A stretch of 54,673 nt of DNA. Source: Gammaproteobacteria bacterium (GTDB lineage: Bacteria > Pseudomonadota > Gammaproteobacteria > Steroidobacterales > Woeseiaceae). The stretch lies in the NCBI GenBank assembly GCA_029863125.1, contig JAOTWB010000013.1:1-54673 (forward strand). Reading direction: 5' to 3'. Shown here one piece after another: positions 37,096 to 46,066 of this stretch. The position numbers and the translations under genes were made by a program. The notes beneath the pieces were generated by a model, which saw only the letters and a program-made list of their open reading frames with translations, did not search any database and was not told the DNA's origin. Positions within the stretch are counted from its first letter, which is position 1, and the number at the start of each line of letters is the position of its first letter.

Positions 37096-37806
37096 ATGTC
37101 CGCGCGAACCCTGATTGTCTTCTGGCTTGTCGTCTCCCTGATGTGTCCAGGCGTTGCATGTGCCGACACTGCTCCCGACTACAAAGCCATCTTCGAAAAA
37201 GCGGTCGCTGCCGTCGAATTCGATTTTGACCGGCGCTGGGCCTACACCGAAACACGCATCGACAGCGAGCATGTCTGGGTTGCACGTTCCGATCCACGGA
37301 GGTCATCGGGCGAACGATGGCAGCTGATCAGCGTAGACGACCGCGAGCCTACCGAGAACGAAATCAAGAAGTTCAGGAAAGAAAGAGCGCGCGAACGCCT
37401 GGAAGAGGGCGACAATCAGGTGAACGCACTTGTCGATCCGGAATCGATCCGGGTTCTCGAGGAAACGGATGAGTACTGGCTGTTCGGATTCGTTCCCGAT
37501 GATGAAGAAGACATCATGGACAGCGTCGATGCGACGATTCGTGTTAACAAAGCGCACGGGCACCTGGAATACATCGACCTGCGCAACCACAGCACCATCA
37601 AGCCCGCTTTCGGTGTGAAGATATCGAAGCTGATTACACGCCTGACGTTTGGGCGGACGACGGACGGCGGCCCCGTCGTTCCCATATCCACACAGGTAGA
37701 GGCGAAGGGCCGGGCCTTTCTCGTGGTCGCATTCGACGAACTGGAGGTGGTCCGCAACAGCAGCTTCGAACTGGTCGTTTCAGGGGCGGAAAATGGTGCC
37801 GGATAG
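37096..37806 (+). CDS. Exported hypothetical protein
   Basis: About 236 residues with a signal peptide (FWLVVSLMCPGVACADTAPD) and GAGAAG five bases before the ATG. The mature part has a charged central helix (ENEIKKFRKERARERLEEGD) and a beta-rich C-terminal half (YWLFGFVPDDEEDIMDSVDA, HLEYIDLRNHSTIKPAFGVK). The pattern of a periplasmic substrate-binding-like or lipid-carrier-like sandwich is possible, but no family is recognised. Its last four codons and stop (37794-37806) overlap the 3' end of tRNA-Thr on the opposite strand. Divergent from the acyltransferase gene. Confidence 0.8.
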   Translation: MSARTLIVFWLVVSLMCPGVACADTAPDYKAIFEKAVAAVEFDFDRRWAYTETRIDSEHVWVARSDPRRSSGERWQLISVDDREPTENEIKKFRKERARERLEEGDNQVNALVDPESIRVLEETDEYWLFGFVPDDEEDIMDSVDATIRVNKAHGHLEYIDLRNHSTIKPAFGVKISKLITRLTFGRTTDGGPVVPISTQVEAKGRAFLVVAFDELEVVRNSSFELVVSGAENGAG

Positions 37807-37869
37807 GTGACTCGAACACCTGACCCCATCATTACGAATGATGTGCTCTACCAACTGAGCTAATCCGGC
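37794..37869 (-). tRNA. tRNA-Thr(CGT)
   Basis: The acceptor GCCGGAT pairs with ATCCGGC, then discriminator A and an encoded CCA. The D loop is AGCTCAGTTGGTAGAGC. The anticodon stem CATCA/TGATG has loop TTCGTAA, anticodon CGT. The T arm is AGGTG-TTCGAGT-CACCT. A complete gene. Confidence 0.96.
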
Positions 37870-37928
37870 ACGAACAGGCGGCGCGCAGTATAGCGTCGCC
37901 GGCCCATTTCGAAAAGGGCACGAGGCGA

Positions 37929-38336
37929 TTAATCGCGCTGGCGGCGTACCTTGATCAGGACCTCGACGCTTTCGCTTTGAGTGCCCTCAGGCAGCCGTGG
38001 CAGGGCGTTGAATCTCACCTGGTCCTCGTCAATATCGGTGAACTCGCCGGTATCGATGTTGTAGAAGTGATGGTGAGGAACCGTTGACGAGTCGTAGTAA
38101 CGGCGTTCCGGGTCCAGACTCAGTACTTTTACCAGCCCGCGATCCCCAAACAAATTCAACGTGTTATATACGGTCGCCTTGGACACGGAGCTACCCGCCT
38201 GCCGCAGCCGCTCGATGATAAGTTCGGCCGACAGGTGCTGTGGTTTTGCGAGCAGGATCTCCGCAATTTCAAGGCGCTGCGGCGTCGGCAAGATGCCGTG
38301 AAGGTCGAACTGCACGAGGATGTCAGCGCGTGTCAT
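37929..38336 (-). CDS. Fur-family transcriptional regulator
   Basis: About 135 residues from ATG 38336 (MTRADILVQFDLHG). The winged-helix part contains LPTPQRLEIAEILLAKPQHL and the recognition helix SVSKATVYNTLNLFGDRGLV. The metal-binding/dimer part has YYDSSTVPHHHFYNID, with the His-rich site typical of the family. The Cys pairs of classical Fur/PerR structural zinc sites are missing, so it is a zinc-site-less Fur subtype (Irr-like or a gammaproteobacterial relative). Role: metal- or haem-responsive repressor. Divergent from the minor-pilin operon with a 160-base gap, so it might control it, but I see no clear Fur box. Confidence 0.88.
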   Translation of the reverse strand: MTRADILVQFDLHGILPTPQRLEIAEILLAKPQHLSAELIIERLRQAGSSVSKATVYNTLNLFGDRGLVKVLSLDPERRYYDSSTVPHHHFYNIDTGEFTDIDEDQVRFNALPRLPEGTQSESVEVLIKVRRQRD

Positions 38337-38496
38337 TCTCTCGGTCCTATCGGTTCCACGTAAGGGCACAGGATATCACGAGCCGCACCGCACGCGTCAG
38401 CCGGCAGATTTCATTTCCAGCCGAAAAGCCGACTTTCATCCGAGGCGATCCGCCGCCCGACTTCGCAACAATGCATGCAGGACAAGGAGGTCCGGC

Positions 38497-39030
38497 ATGC
38501 GCCACCGCAACTGCGGCTACTCGCTTTATGAACTGCTCGTCACAACAGGGCTGATCGCTCTTCTGCTCGCCGTGGGGATTCCGTCCTTCGCCTCCATAAT
38601 GGCCCGTCAGCGGCAGCTGACGGAGATCAATGCCCTGTTCCATGCGATTCATGTTGCGAGGAAGGAGTCCATCATGCGCCGCAGGGCCGTTTCGCTGTGT
38701 CCTAGCCACGATGGCCTGAGCTGTTCGAATAGTAACGACTGGTCGGGCGGCTGGCTCATGTTCGAGAACAGCGATCGGGACTCGCCGCCGCACGTCGACA
38801 GCGGAGAACCCGTGCTGCAGCGCCACGCCGTCGCCAGCGAGGTCATCATCCAGGCGAATCGACGCGGCTTCACCCTGCGAGCCACGTTTCTTCGTGCGAC
38901 GAACGGGACGTTCATCGTCTGCGACAGGGCGGAACGGATACCGGCCAAAGGCCTGGTCGTCAGCTACACGGGGCGGCCGCGCGTCGCGCTCAGCCGGACC
39001 AGCGGGAAGCCCTACGCATGTGCGCATTAG
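38497..39030 (+). CDS. Type IV minor pilin, FimT/GspH family (first)
   Basis: About 177 residues from ATG 38497, with a perfect AAGGAGG seven bases upstream; the longer frame has no such signal. The type III leader is short and ends in Gly; the mature N-terminus is YSLYELLVTTGLIALLLAVG, the class III pilin helix with Glu at position 5. The GspH/FimT domain continues with LFHAIHVARKESIMRRRAVS and LCPSHDGLSC. Role: minor pilin priming type IV pilus assembly. First gene of the operon. Confidence 0.88.
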   Translation: MRHRNCGYSLYELLVTTGLIALLLAVGIPSFASIMARQRQLTEINALFHAIHVARKESIMRRRAVSLCPSHDGLSCSNSNDWSGGWLMFENSDRDSPPHVDSGEPVLQRHAVASEVIIQANRRGFTLRATFLRATNGTFIVCDRAERIPAKGLVVSYTGRPRVALSRTSGKPYACAH

Positions 39031-39130
39031 GTTAAATGCAGGATGGCAAATTGGACCGTTTATCGGCGATCCGACGCCATTCGTCGAAATGTCTCGCGCC
39101 GCACGATCGCACTCTTTTATAGTGGCCGGC

Positions 39131-39736
39131 ATGAAAGACAAAAATCAAAGCGGCTTCACGCTCTACGAGCTCATGATTACGCTGACAATTGTTGGCGTGG
39201 TACTGGCATTCGGCGTTCCTAACATGCGCCAGTTTAACCAGAACGCCAAGATGACAAGCACGGCTAATGATCTGCACGCGGCCTTCCACCTGGCGCGCAG
39301 CGAAGCGTCCCGCGCAAAGACCAATATCACGCTCTGTGCAAGCTCGAACTCGATGACGGCCGGCGCCGACTGTGGCGGCACCTGGGACCAGGGCTATATC
39401 GTCTTCGTCGACTCGGACGGTGATATTGCGCGCTCCGGTGCCACCGAAACCGTGCTGCGCGCGCACCCGGCAATCGCCGAGGGCGTCACGCTGAAAGTCG
39501 CTAACAATGCAAATTTTTTCGGCTTCGCGGCCACCGGACTTGGCCGCGGCAACGTTGGACCCAACGTGGCAATGACGCAGGTCGTCATGTGTGACGATCG
39601 CGGCAACATTACGGCGGCGGGCGGCAATTCGGCGGCGCGGCTGTTTGTCGCAACACCGTTGGGACGTGCAACGATCCAGCGCGACCTGTCCATGATTCAG
39701 GATGTACTGGACAACCTGGGCGAAACCTGCCCGTAG
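39131..39736 (+). CDS. fimT: Type IV minor pilin, FimT/GspH family (second)
   Basis: About 201 residues from ATG 39131. Leader MKDKNQSG and mature helix FTLYELMITLTIVGVVLAFG with Glu5, then LHAAFHLARSEASRAKTNIT and LCAS. It is a close relative of the gene before it; the pair probably arose by duplication. A FimU/FimT-like minor pilin at the tip complex. Confidence 0.88.
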   Translation: MKDKNQSGFTLYELMITLTIVGVVLAFGVPNMRQFNQNAKMTSTANDLHAAFHLARSEASRAKTNITLCASSNSMTAGADCGGTWDQGYIVFVDSDGDIARSGATETVLRAHPAIAEGVTLKVANNANFFGFAATGLGRGNVGPNVAMTQVVMCDDRGNITAAGGNSAARLFVATPLGRATIQRDLSMIQDVLDNLGETCP

Positions 39737-39776
39737 GCAGATGTGCGCTTCTAAGAAGACTAAGGAAAAAAACGCA

Positions 39777-40253
39777 ATGATCCTCAGGAAGAAACAATCC
39801 CGGTCGACGCAGAATTGTCGCGGCTTCTCATTGATAGAGGTGCTGATCGCTCTGGTCATCATGTCCGTCGGCATGCTGGGCATCGCGGGCCTCTACGTTG
39901 AAGGCATGAACGCCGGACGCACGTCCATATTCCGGCACCATGCCGTGACACTTGCCAGTGACGTTGCCGACCGTATTCGCGCGAACCCGAGGGCCGGCGT
40001 CGATTACCAGGGGCCGGGCGGCAACAATAACTGCGTTCTGGGCAACGTAAACTGCAATCCCGCGCAAATGGCCGCGAATGACATCGCACTTTGGAGGGCT
40101 CAGGCAGGCGAAATGCTGCCGAATGGCGATGTGACCGTAACTTTTGACGACACGGTCGTGCCGCCAACCTACACCATCGTCGTGAGCTGGAACGAAGCCG
40201 GCGAGGATACGCCACCGACATACACGATCCTGATACCGGTACTCGGAATTTAG
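39777..40253 (+). CDS. pilV: Type IV pilus minor pilin PilV
   Basis: About 158 residues from ATG 39777 (AAGGA upstream). The prepilin site is CRG then FSLIEVLIALVIMSVGMLGI, with Glu5. The conserved MSVGMLGIAGLYVEGMNAGR and a periplasmic globular part with two Cys (NNNCVLGNVNC) follow, the PilV/type IV fimbrial modification family. The operon order fimT-pilV-pilW-pilX-pilY1-pilE matches Pseudomonas and Xanthomonas. Confidence 0.9.
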   Translation: MILRKKQSRSTQNCRGFSLIEVLIALVIMSVGMLGIAGLYVEGMNAGRTSIFRHHAVTLASDVADRIRANPRAGVDYQGPGGNNNCVLGNVNCNPAQMAANDIALWRAQAGEMLPNGDVTVTFDDTVVPPTYTIVVSWNEAGEDTPPTYTILIPVLGI

Positions 40254-40264
40254 GGGGCCGCCGA

Positions 40265-41290
40265 ATGAACGATTTGCACATTAAATTGGCGCGCCACCAA
40301 AGCGGCCTTACATTGGCCGAGCTCATGGTCGCATTGGCGATCGGCTCGTTTCTGATGATCGGCGCAATACAGATTTACAACCAAAGTCGGGAAGCATTCG
40401 TCATCAACGAATCGATCGCCCGCGTGCAGGAAACCGCGCAGTTCGCGATGGACACGATCGAGGCCGATCTGCGCATGGCCAGCAACTGGGGCCGCAACAG
40501 CCGCGGACTCGCGGTCGAGGGCCGCTCCCTGATCAGCGACGCGGATCCGGCCGGCCTCGACCCGCCGGCCGATTGTGGCGCGCGATGGGTACTCGATCTC
40601 GGCAAACCGATCGATGGCAACAATAATTCCTACGGCCTGGCCTGCCTGCCCACCGCGGCCGCCGGCCCCTGGCAGCCGAACTCCGATGTCGTCACCGTGC
40701 GGCGTGCCACTGTGGCCCCCGTCCTCCCCACCAACGGACGCTTCCAGATTCAGAGCACGCGAATTCAAGGCGAACTGTTCAAGAACGGTCTGGTCCCGAG
40801 CAGCTTCGAACCGCCGGCCGACCCGGCGTTTCCTGCGCAACCGACGGATCCGTCCGCGACACACAATCTGCTGGTCAACAGCTATTACGTGGCACAGGAG
40901 TCGGAGCTGATTCCGGGCGTACCGACGCTGCGGCGCAAGACGCTGACCATGGCCGCCGGCGCATCGGTCATCCAGGACCAGGAAGTTGCGCCCGGCGTCG
41001 AGAACATCCAGATGCAGCTTGGCATCGACGTCGACCGGGACAATACCGTGGATCGCTACGTCAATCCCGGAGATCCGATCTACGATCCGAATGCTGCCGG
41101 CTATGTCCCCGGTGCGCGCGTCATAACGGCCCGCATCTGGATGATCGTGCGAGGTGTCACGCCGGAATTTGGCGTGCAGGATACCAACACCTATCAACCG
41201 GGCGATCTCGCCAGCGCCCTTGCGCTGGATAACGGTTATCGCCGTATGCAGGTTTCGAAAACCGTACTCCTGCGCAATGCCAGGACCTGA
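40265..41290 (+). CDS. pilW: Type IV pilus minor pilin PilW
   Basis: About 341 residues, AGGGGG upstream of ATG 40265. Leader ending HQSG with mature helix LTLAELMVALAIGSFLMIGA, Glu5 present. A typical PilW segment follows (ETAQFAMDTIEADLRMASNW) and a long beta-rich region. It follows pilV by 11 bases. Confidence 0.9.
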   Translation: MNDLHIKLARHQSGLTLAELMVALAIGSFLMIGAIQIYNQSREAFVINESIARVQETAQFAMDTIEADLRMASNWGRNSRGLAVEGRSLISDADPAGLDPPADCGARWVLDLGKPIDGNNNSYGLACLPTAAAGPWQPNSDVVTVRRATVAPVLPTNGRFQIQSTRIQGELFKNGLVPSSFEPPADPAFPAQPTDPSATHNLLVNSYYVAQESELIPGVPTLRRKTLTMAAGASVIQDQEVAPGVENIQMQLGIDVDRDNTVDRYVNPGDPIYDPNAAGYVPGARVITARIWMIVRGVTPEFGVQDTNTYQPGDLASALALDNGYRRMQVSKTVLLRNART

Positions 41291-41304
41291 GCAAGAGACA
41301 AGTC

Positions 41305-41787
41305 ATGAAATCCACGAATCAGTCTATTAATCATCACAGCAGGCAGCGCGGCGCCGTGCTTATCATCAGCCTGCTGCTGCTCGTCGTCATCACGACGCTC
41401 GCCATCTCGGGTATGAATACCGCGTCGACCGAACTTGCCATGGCGCGCAATGACCAGAACTACGAGTACGCGTTCCAGGCCGCCGAAACCGGTCTCGAGA
41501 ATGCCCTCGCGCAAGGTCGCTTCGACACGCTCGTCGAAACGGACCTCGGCCAGAATTTCATCAACACAAATGACGAGGTCACGACCAAGGTCCGGTTTGA
41601 AAATTCGACCCTGGTTCCTGACCGCGCCTTTAGCCTCGGCGTCGGTAGCGGCGTTGCTGCCTATCACTTTCTTGCTTCAGCAGAAGCCAAGTCAAGACGC
41701 GCACCGGGCAGCGATACGGATCGCGATTCGAGCGCGCTTCACACACAAGCATTTTACGTCGTCGGCCCTGAGTCGTCGGCGTTCTAG
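41305..41787 (+). CDS. pilX: Type IV pilus assembly protein PilX
   Basis: About 160 residues. QRGAVLIISLLLLVVITTLA is the PilX N-terminal helix, which has no conserved Glu5, as usual for this member. It continues with GMNTASTELAMARNDQNYEY and AFQAAETGLENALAQG, the canonical AETG motif. Starts 15 bases after pilW. Confidence 0.9.
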   Translation: MKSTNQSINHHSRQRGAVLIISLLLLVVITTLAISGMNTASTELAMARNDQNYEYAFQAAETGLENALAQGRFDTLVETDLGQNFINTNDEVTTKVRFENSTLVPDRAFSLGVGSGVAAYHFLASAEAKSRRAPGSDTDRDSSALHTQAFYVVGPESSAF

Positions 41788-41807
41788 ATTCGAAACGGAG
41801 TAGTCGG

Positions 41808-42152
41808 ATGGACATGATCAAGACCGCCATTTTCTCGCTGTTGCTCATGATGAGCGCGGCTGCTTTTGCAGACAACTATCCGCCGACGCGAACGTACGAA
41901 GTACTGGTGCGGGAAGTGCGCTTGCCCACCGCGGAAAACGGCACCATTACGGTCAGGGAGTGCCGCCGCTGTGACTATGAAACGCATCGGGTCACGGCGC
42001 GCACCGTGTATGCATTCAATGGAAAGACTATGTCGCTCGAGGACTTTCGCGAGGTCGTCGAGAATTTGAGGCTCGAAGGCCACCACGCCGTCAACGTGAG
42101 GCGTGACATCGAGACGGACACGATTAGCAAAGTCTTTATTTACACGCAGTAA
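41808..42152 (+). CDS. Small exported protein in the pilus operon
   Basis: About 114 residues with a signal peptide (MDMIKTAIFSLLLMMSAAAF then ADNYPPTR). The mature part has CRRCDYETHRVTARTVYAFN with a CxxC pair, and a second helix (SLEDFREVVENLRLEGHHAV). It lacks a pilin leader, so it is a periplasmic accessory factor, perhaps a metal- or disulphide-active partner of PilY1. Its place between pilX and pilY1 is unusual; in Pseudomonas the small pilY2 lies after pilY1. Confidence 0.72.
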   Translation: MDMIKTAIFSLLLMMSAAAFADNYPPTRTYEVLVREVRLPTAENGTITVRECRRCDYETHRVTARTVYAFNGKTMSLEDFREVVENLRLEGHHAVNVRRDIETDTISKVFIYTQ

Positions 42153-42182
42153 GCCGCTCAGAACGGACACTGAGGACACAAA

Positions 42183-45100
42183 ATGAATTCTCTAAACACA
42201 AGAACACTGTCAATCGGCACATCGTTTCTCCTGACGATCTTGGCCGGAGTGCCTGCCGTCGCCGATGATACCGAGCTGCTGGTCGTTGACCCCAGCACCA
42301 CGTCGGCAACGCCACCGAATATCATGTTCATCCTTGATACGTCGGGCAGTATGGGCGACCCGGTCAGCACGACGGAGCCTTATGACAGCAATCGTGACTA
42401 TTCAGGCGGGTCGTGTGACTCCAGCAAGTTCTACTGGACCACGCTGGACGTGGAACCTAGCTGCGCCGGCGGCGGCAATACCCAGTTTATCGACGAAGCG
42501 GCTTTCGTCTGTGAGGACGCCAGGCTACGCATGAGCGGTATCGGCGCGTACAGCGGCGTGATGATTCAATATCGCGCCGACGGCGATGGCGCTGACGGCC
42601 GCTGGCAGCAGCTCGAGATCGGCAACGCTAGCGGACTCGTTGAGTGCCAGAGAGATTCCGGCGATCACGGCAGCGGCACGAGCGGCCAGGTCTATGCCCA
42701 GGCCGGCACCGGGCTTGCTGAATTCACGTCGGACCCGAATGCGGAAATCTCCTGGGGCAGCGGCGACGCGGCGCAAGCTTACACGGTGTATGACGGCAAC
42801 TACCTCAACTGGAAGGAAAACCCGGTTACGGTCAATCTGCCGAAGATCGATGTCGTGAAAGCCGTGACGAAAAACCTCATGAACTCGATCGAGAACGTCA
42901 ACGTCGGTCTCATGCGATTCACGGGTGCCAATGGCGGTCGCGTTCTGCACGCGATCGGACCGATCGATACCGATCGGCCCGCCATATTGAGCAAGATCGA
43001 TGCACTCGTTGACGGCGGCAATACGCCACTGGCTGAAACCCTGTACGAGTCCGCCCTTTACTGGCGAGGCCTGAATGCCGACTATGGCAACCTGCAGCTC
43101 GATGCCACTACGGGCCTGCCGATCGGCGACATCGACCCGAATGCCTTTGTCAACCAGGCGCCGGGCGCATACCAGAGCCCGGCGATGCCGGTCTGCACCC
43201 GCAACTTCAACGTCTTGCTGACTGACGGCGTACCTGTCAGTGATGCGGACGATCAGGCGAAAGTGCCGACATTGCCTAGCTACGGGAGCATCGGGCGAAC
43301 CATCTGCAACGGCACCGAGGCCGACGGTCGCTGCCTCGACGACGTCGCCGAGTACCTGTCCAAAGTCGATATCAGCGGCACGACGGACGGGGAACAGGTC
43401 GTTACGACGCATACCATTGGTTTTGACATCGATCTGCCAATATTGAGGACGGCGGCGGAAGTATCCGGCGGCGAGTATTACCTGGCCGAAAACGTGGAAA
43501 CGCTGACAACGGTGCTCACGCGCATCATCGAGAGCATTGTCGACAAGGGCCTGTCTTTCTCCGCACCGGCGGTAGCCGTAAACGCGTTCAACCGCACGCA
43601 GAATATCAACGATCTTTACATTTCGACATTTCTTCCGGCTTCCAGGGTCCACTGGCCCGGTAACCTGAAGAAATACACGATTACGGCGGATGGCGTTATC
43701 AAAGACGACAAGCCGGAGGACGCGGTAGACCCGGACACCGGGTTCTTCAAAGAAACTGCGCGGAGCATATGGACGGCGATTACCGTAGAGGATGGCGACA
43801 AGGTTCAGCTCGGTGGCGCAGCTAACAAGCTGCCGATTCCCGCCAACCGCAAGGTCTACACCAACAACGGCGCGGTCGATAACCTTACCGCCGCCAACAA
43901 CGCGATCACGCCGTCCAATGCCACGGCATTCAGTCCGAGCGATTTCGGTCTCACCGGCGCTCCCGGAGAGCCAACCGTCGAGGACGTAATTCGCTGGGCG
44001 CGCGGCCAGGACGTTCGCGACGCTGACAGTGACGGCGACAACCTGGAAGCGCGCAATGTCATGGGTGACCCCTTGCATTCGCAGCCCGCTGCCGTGGTTT
44101 ATGGCGGCGACGTGGACAACCCGGAAGTGATCGTATTCACGGCTACAAATGATGGCTACCTGCATGCCGTCGACGGCGAGACGGGGGTCGAACTCTGGTC
44201 GTTTATCCCGAAGCAATTCCTCCCGGACCTGCCCGAGCTGATGCTAAACGGCAATTCGACCTACAAGCACTACGGCATCGACGGCGACATCGTCCCGGTC
44301 GTTGCGGACCTGAACGATAACGGCATTATCGACGGCAGCGATTTCGTGCACCTGATCTTCGGCCTGCGCCGCGGCGGTACCCGGTACTACGCGCTCGATG
44401 TGACCGACAAGGACACGCCGAAACTGCTGTGGAACGTAAGCTATCCGGAGTTCGGTCAGAGCTGGAGCAGACCGGTCGTAGCACGTGTTGACATGATCCA
44501 TTCGGACCTCAATGACCAGAAAGCGGTCGTTATCATCGGCGAGGGCTACGACACCGTGCACGACACGGCCGCATTTCCAGGCACGTCCGACAACGCAGGC
44601 GCCGGCATCTCCATGCTGGACCTGATGACGGGTCAGCGCCTGTGGCGCGCCGGGCGTGCGGATGCAGACCTGGTTCTTGAAAAAATGACGCGATCGATAC
44701 CCAGCCAGATTCGGGCCATCGATTTCAGCGGCGACGGATTCGTCGACCGCCTGTATGCGGTCGACGTCGGCGGCCAGGTATGGCGCTTTGACGTATTCCG
44801 CGACAAGCAGCCGGATAGTACCGCCGACCCGCTCGTAACGGGCGGCGTCATCGCACGATTCGGGGGCGAGGGAGTGGCTTCGGCCGGCGCAACCGATACC
44901 CGTCGATTCTATTCGCCTCCGGACGTATCGATATTCCTGGATCCTGTACTCAATCGTCGCTTCCTCGCGGTAGGCGTAGGCAGCGGCTACCGGGCGCATC
45001 CGCTCGACGTCAGCGCAACTGACGCCTACTATTCGCTGCGCGATCCGGATCTTTTCGCCAAGCTGGACCAGGACGCATACGACAATTACGACATTGCCGT

Positions 45101-45569
45101 CGATGCGGACATGGTCGAAGTCAGTGGCCAGCTCAACACGATCATCGGTAACGACGAACGCGGTTGGAAATTCACGTTCCCGGCCAACCAGATGATGCTG
45201 TCGGCGTCCGCAACGTTCAACAATTCCGTGTTTTTCATCGGCTACGAACCCAACGTGCAGTCCGCATCGACCTGCCAGGTACAGCCTGGAAGAAACTTCC
45301 TGTATCGCGTCAATGTCGCCAACGGCGATCCGGTTGCGAACAACCTCGACACGATGACACCGGCCGAAAGCGATGCGGCTCGAACCACGGCCCTCGAACA
45401 GGGCGGCATAGCACCGACGCCGACATTCCTGTTCCCGACGGCGCCGCAGCCTTGCACGGGAGCTGCCTGCTCACCGCCGCCGATCGGCTGCGTTGGCGTC
45501 GAGTGTTTCAGCCCGGGCTTTGCCAACAATCCGGTTCGTACGCTCTGGACGCAGGACGGAATTGAATAG
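42183..45569 (+). CDS. pilY1: Type IV pilus tip adhesin PilY1
   Basis: About 1128 residues. A signal peptide ends near AVADD. A von Willebrand A domain begins with PPNIMFILDTSGSMGDP, where D52-S54-S56 form the MIDAS, and continues to about residue 480 (LLTDGVPVSDADD, YLAENVETLTTVLTRIIES). The C-terminal half is the PilY1 beta-propeller: NPEVIVFTATNDGYLHAVDG, a calcium-loop-like DLNDNGIIDGSDFVHLIFGL and TRYYALDVTDKD. Role: Ca-modulated adhesin and mechanosensor at the pilus tip. The last 60 residues are Pro/Cys rich (PCTGAACSPPPIGCVGVEC). Confidence 0.93.
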   Translation: MNSLNTRTLSIGTSFLLTILAGVPAVADDTELLVVDPSTTSATPPNIMFILDTSGSMGDPVSTTEPYDSNRDYSGGSCDSSKFYWTTLDVEPSCAGGGNTQFIDEAAFVCEDARLRMSGIGAYSGVMIQYRADGDGADGRWQQLEIGNASGLVECQRDSGDHGSGTSGQVYAQAGTGLAEFTSDPNAEISWGSGDAAQAYTVYDGNYLNWKENPVTVNLPKIDVVKAVTKNLMNSIENVNVGLMRFTGANGGRVLHAIGPIDTDRPAILSKIDALVDGGNTPLAETLYESALYWRGLNADYGNLQLDATTGLPIGDIDPNAFVNQAPGAYQSPAMPVCTRNFNVLLTDGVPVSDADDQAKVPTLPSYGSIGRTICNGTEADGRCLDDVAEYLSKVDISGTTDGEQVVTTHTIGFDIDLPILRTAAEVSGGEYYLAENVETLTTVLTRIIESIVDKGLSFSAPAVAVNAFNRTQNINDLYISTFLPASRVHWPGNLKKYTITADGVIKDDKPEDAVDPDTGFFKETARSIWTAITVEDGDKVQLGGAANKLPIPANRKVYTNNGAVDNLTAANNAITPSNATAFSPSDFGLTGAPGEPTVEDVIRWARGQDVRDADSDGDNLEARNVMGDPLHSQPAAVVYGGDVDNPEVIVFTATNDGYLHAVDGETGVELWSFIPKQFLPDLPELMLNGNSTYKHYGIDGDIVPVVADLNDNGIIDGSDFVHLIFGLRRGGTRYYALDVTDKDTPKLLWNVSYPEFGQSWSRPVVARVDMIHSDLNDQKAVVIIGEGYDTVHDTAAFPGTSDNAGAGISMLDLMTGQRLWRAGRADADLVLEKMTRSIPSQIRAIDFSGDGFVDRLYAVDVGGQVWRFDVFRDKQPDSTADPLVTGGVIARFGGEGVASAGATDTRRFYSPPDVSIFLDPVLNRRFLAVGVGSGYRAHPLDVSATDAYYSLRDPDLFAKLDQDAYDNYDIAVDADMVEVSGQLNTIIGNDERGWKFTFPANQMMLSASATFNNSVFFIGYEPNVQSASTCQVQPGRNFLYRVNVANGDPVANNLDTMTPAESDAARTTALEQGGIAPTPTFLFPTAPQPCTGAACSPPPIGCVGVECFSPGFANNPVRTLWTQDGIE

Positions 45570-45609
45570 CCGGACTGAACTGGCCGGAATGTATACGAGG
45601 AAGATAATT

Positions 45610-46029
45610 ATGCAGATGCGCAGGCACATGCGCGGCATCACGCTGGTGGAGCTGATGATCGTGGTTATTATCATCGGCATTCTCACGGCAGTCGCGTTTC
45701 CCAACTATCGCGATTTTGTAACCCGGGCCAAGCGTAACGAAGCGAAGGCGGCGCTGCTTAAGTGCGCAACGAATCAGGAAAAATTCTATTTGCAGAATCA
45801 GGCCTTTACCGTCAACCTGGCGCAGCTGGGCTTCAGCGCCCCTTTCAAAACCGATTCCGATACGTATCAACTGAGCGTCGCAGCACCGAACCCCGCCGCC
45901 GACTTCACGTGCACGGCGACGTACCTGGTCGGCGACGGCGAAGCGGCAAAGTGCAATACGTTTTCGATTGACGGGCGCGGCGGCAAGACGTCGGGACCGC
46001 TTCCCGATTGCTGGACGCGCAAGAAATAG
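45610..46029 (+). CDS. pilE: Type IV minor pilin PilE
   Basis: About 139 residues, ATG 45610 with GAGGAAG seven bases upstream. The leader ends in RG; the mature helix is ITLVELMIVVIIIGILTAVA with Glu5. Then FPNYRDFVTRAKRNEAKAAL and LKCATNQEKFYLQNQAFTVN, the PilE/type IVa consensus. It has the disulphide pair C-terminal (FTC and KC...DC). It ends the operon, convergent with lspA. Confidence 0.92.
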   Translation: MQMRRHMRGITLVELMIVVIIIGILTAVAFPNYRDFVTRAKRNEAKAALLKCATNQEKFYLQNQAFTVNLAQLGFSAPFKTDSDTYQLSVAAPNPAADFTCTATYLVGDGEAAKCNTFSIDGRGGKTSGPLPDCWTRKK

Positions 46030-46066
46030 GAATTGTAAATCGGCAACGCGCCGCGGCACACCGGAC

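Noticed and set aside
42525..44216. 563-codon frame antisense to pilY1
   Set aside because: Arises from the codon bias of pilY1; no start signal or recognisable domain.
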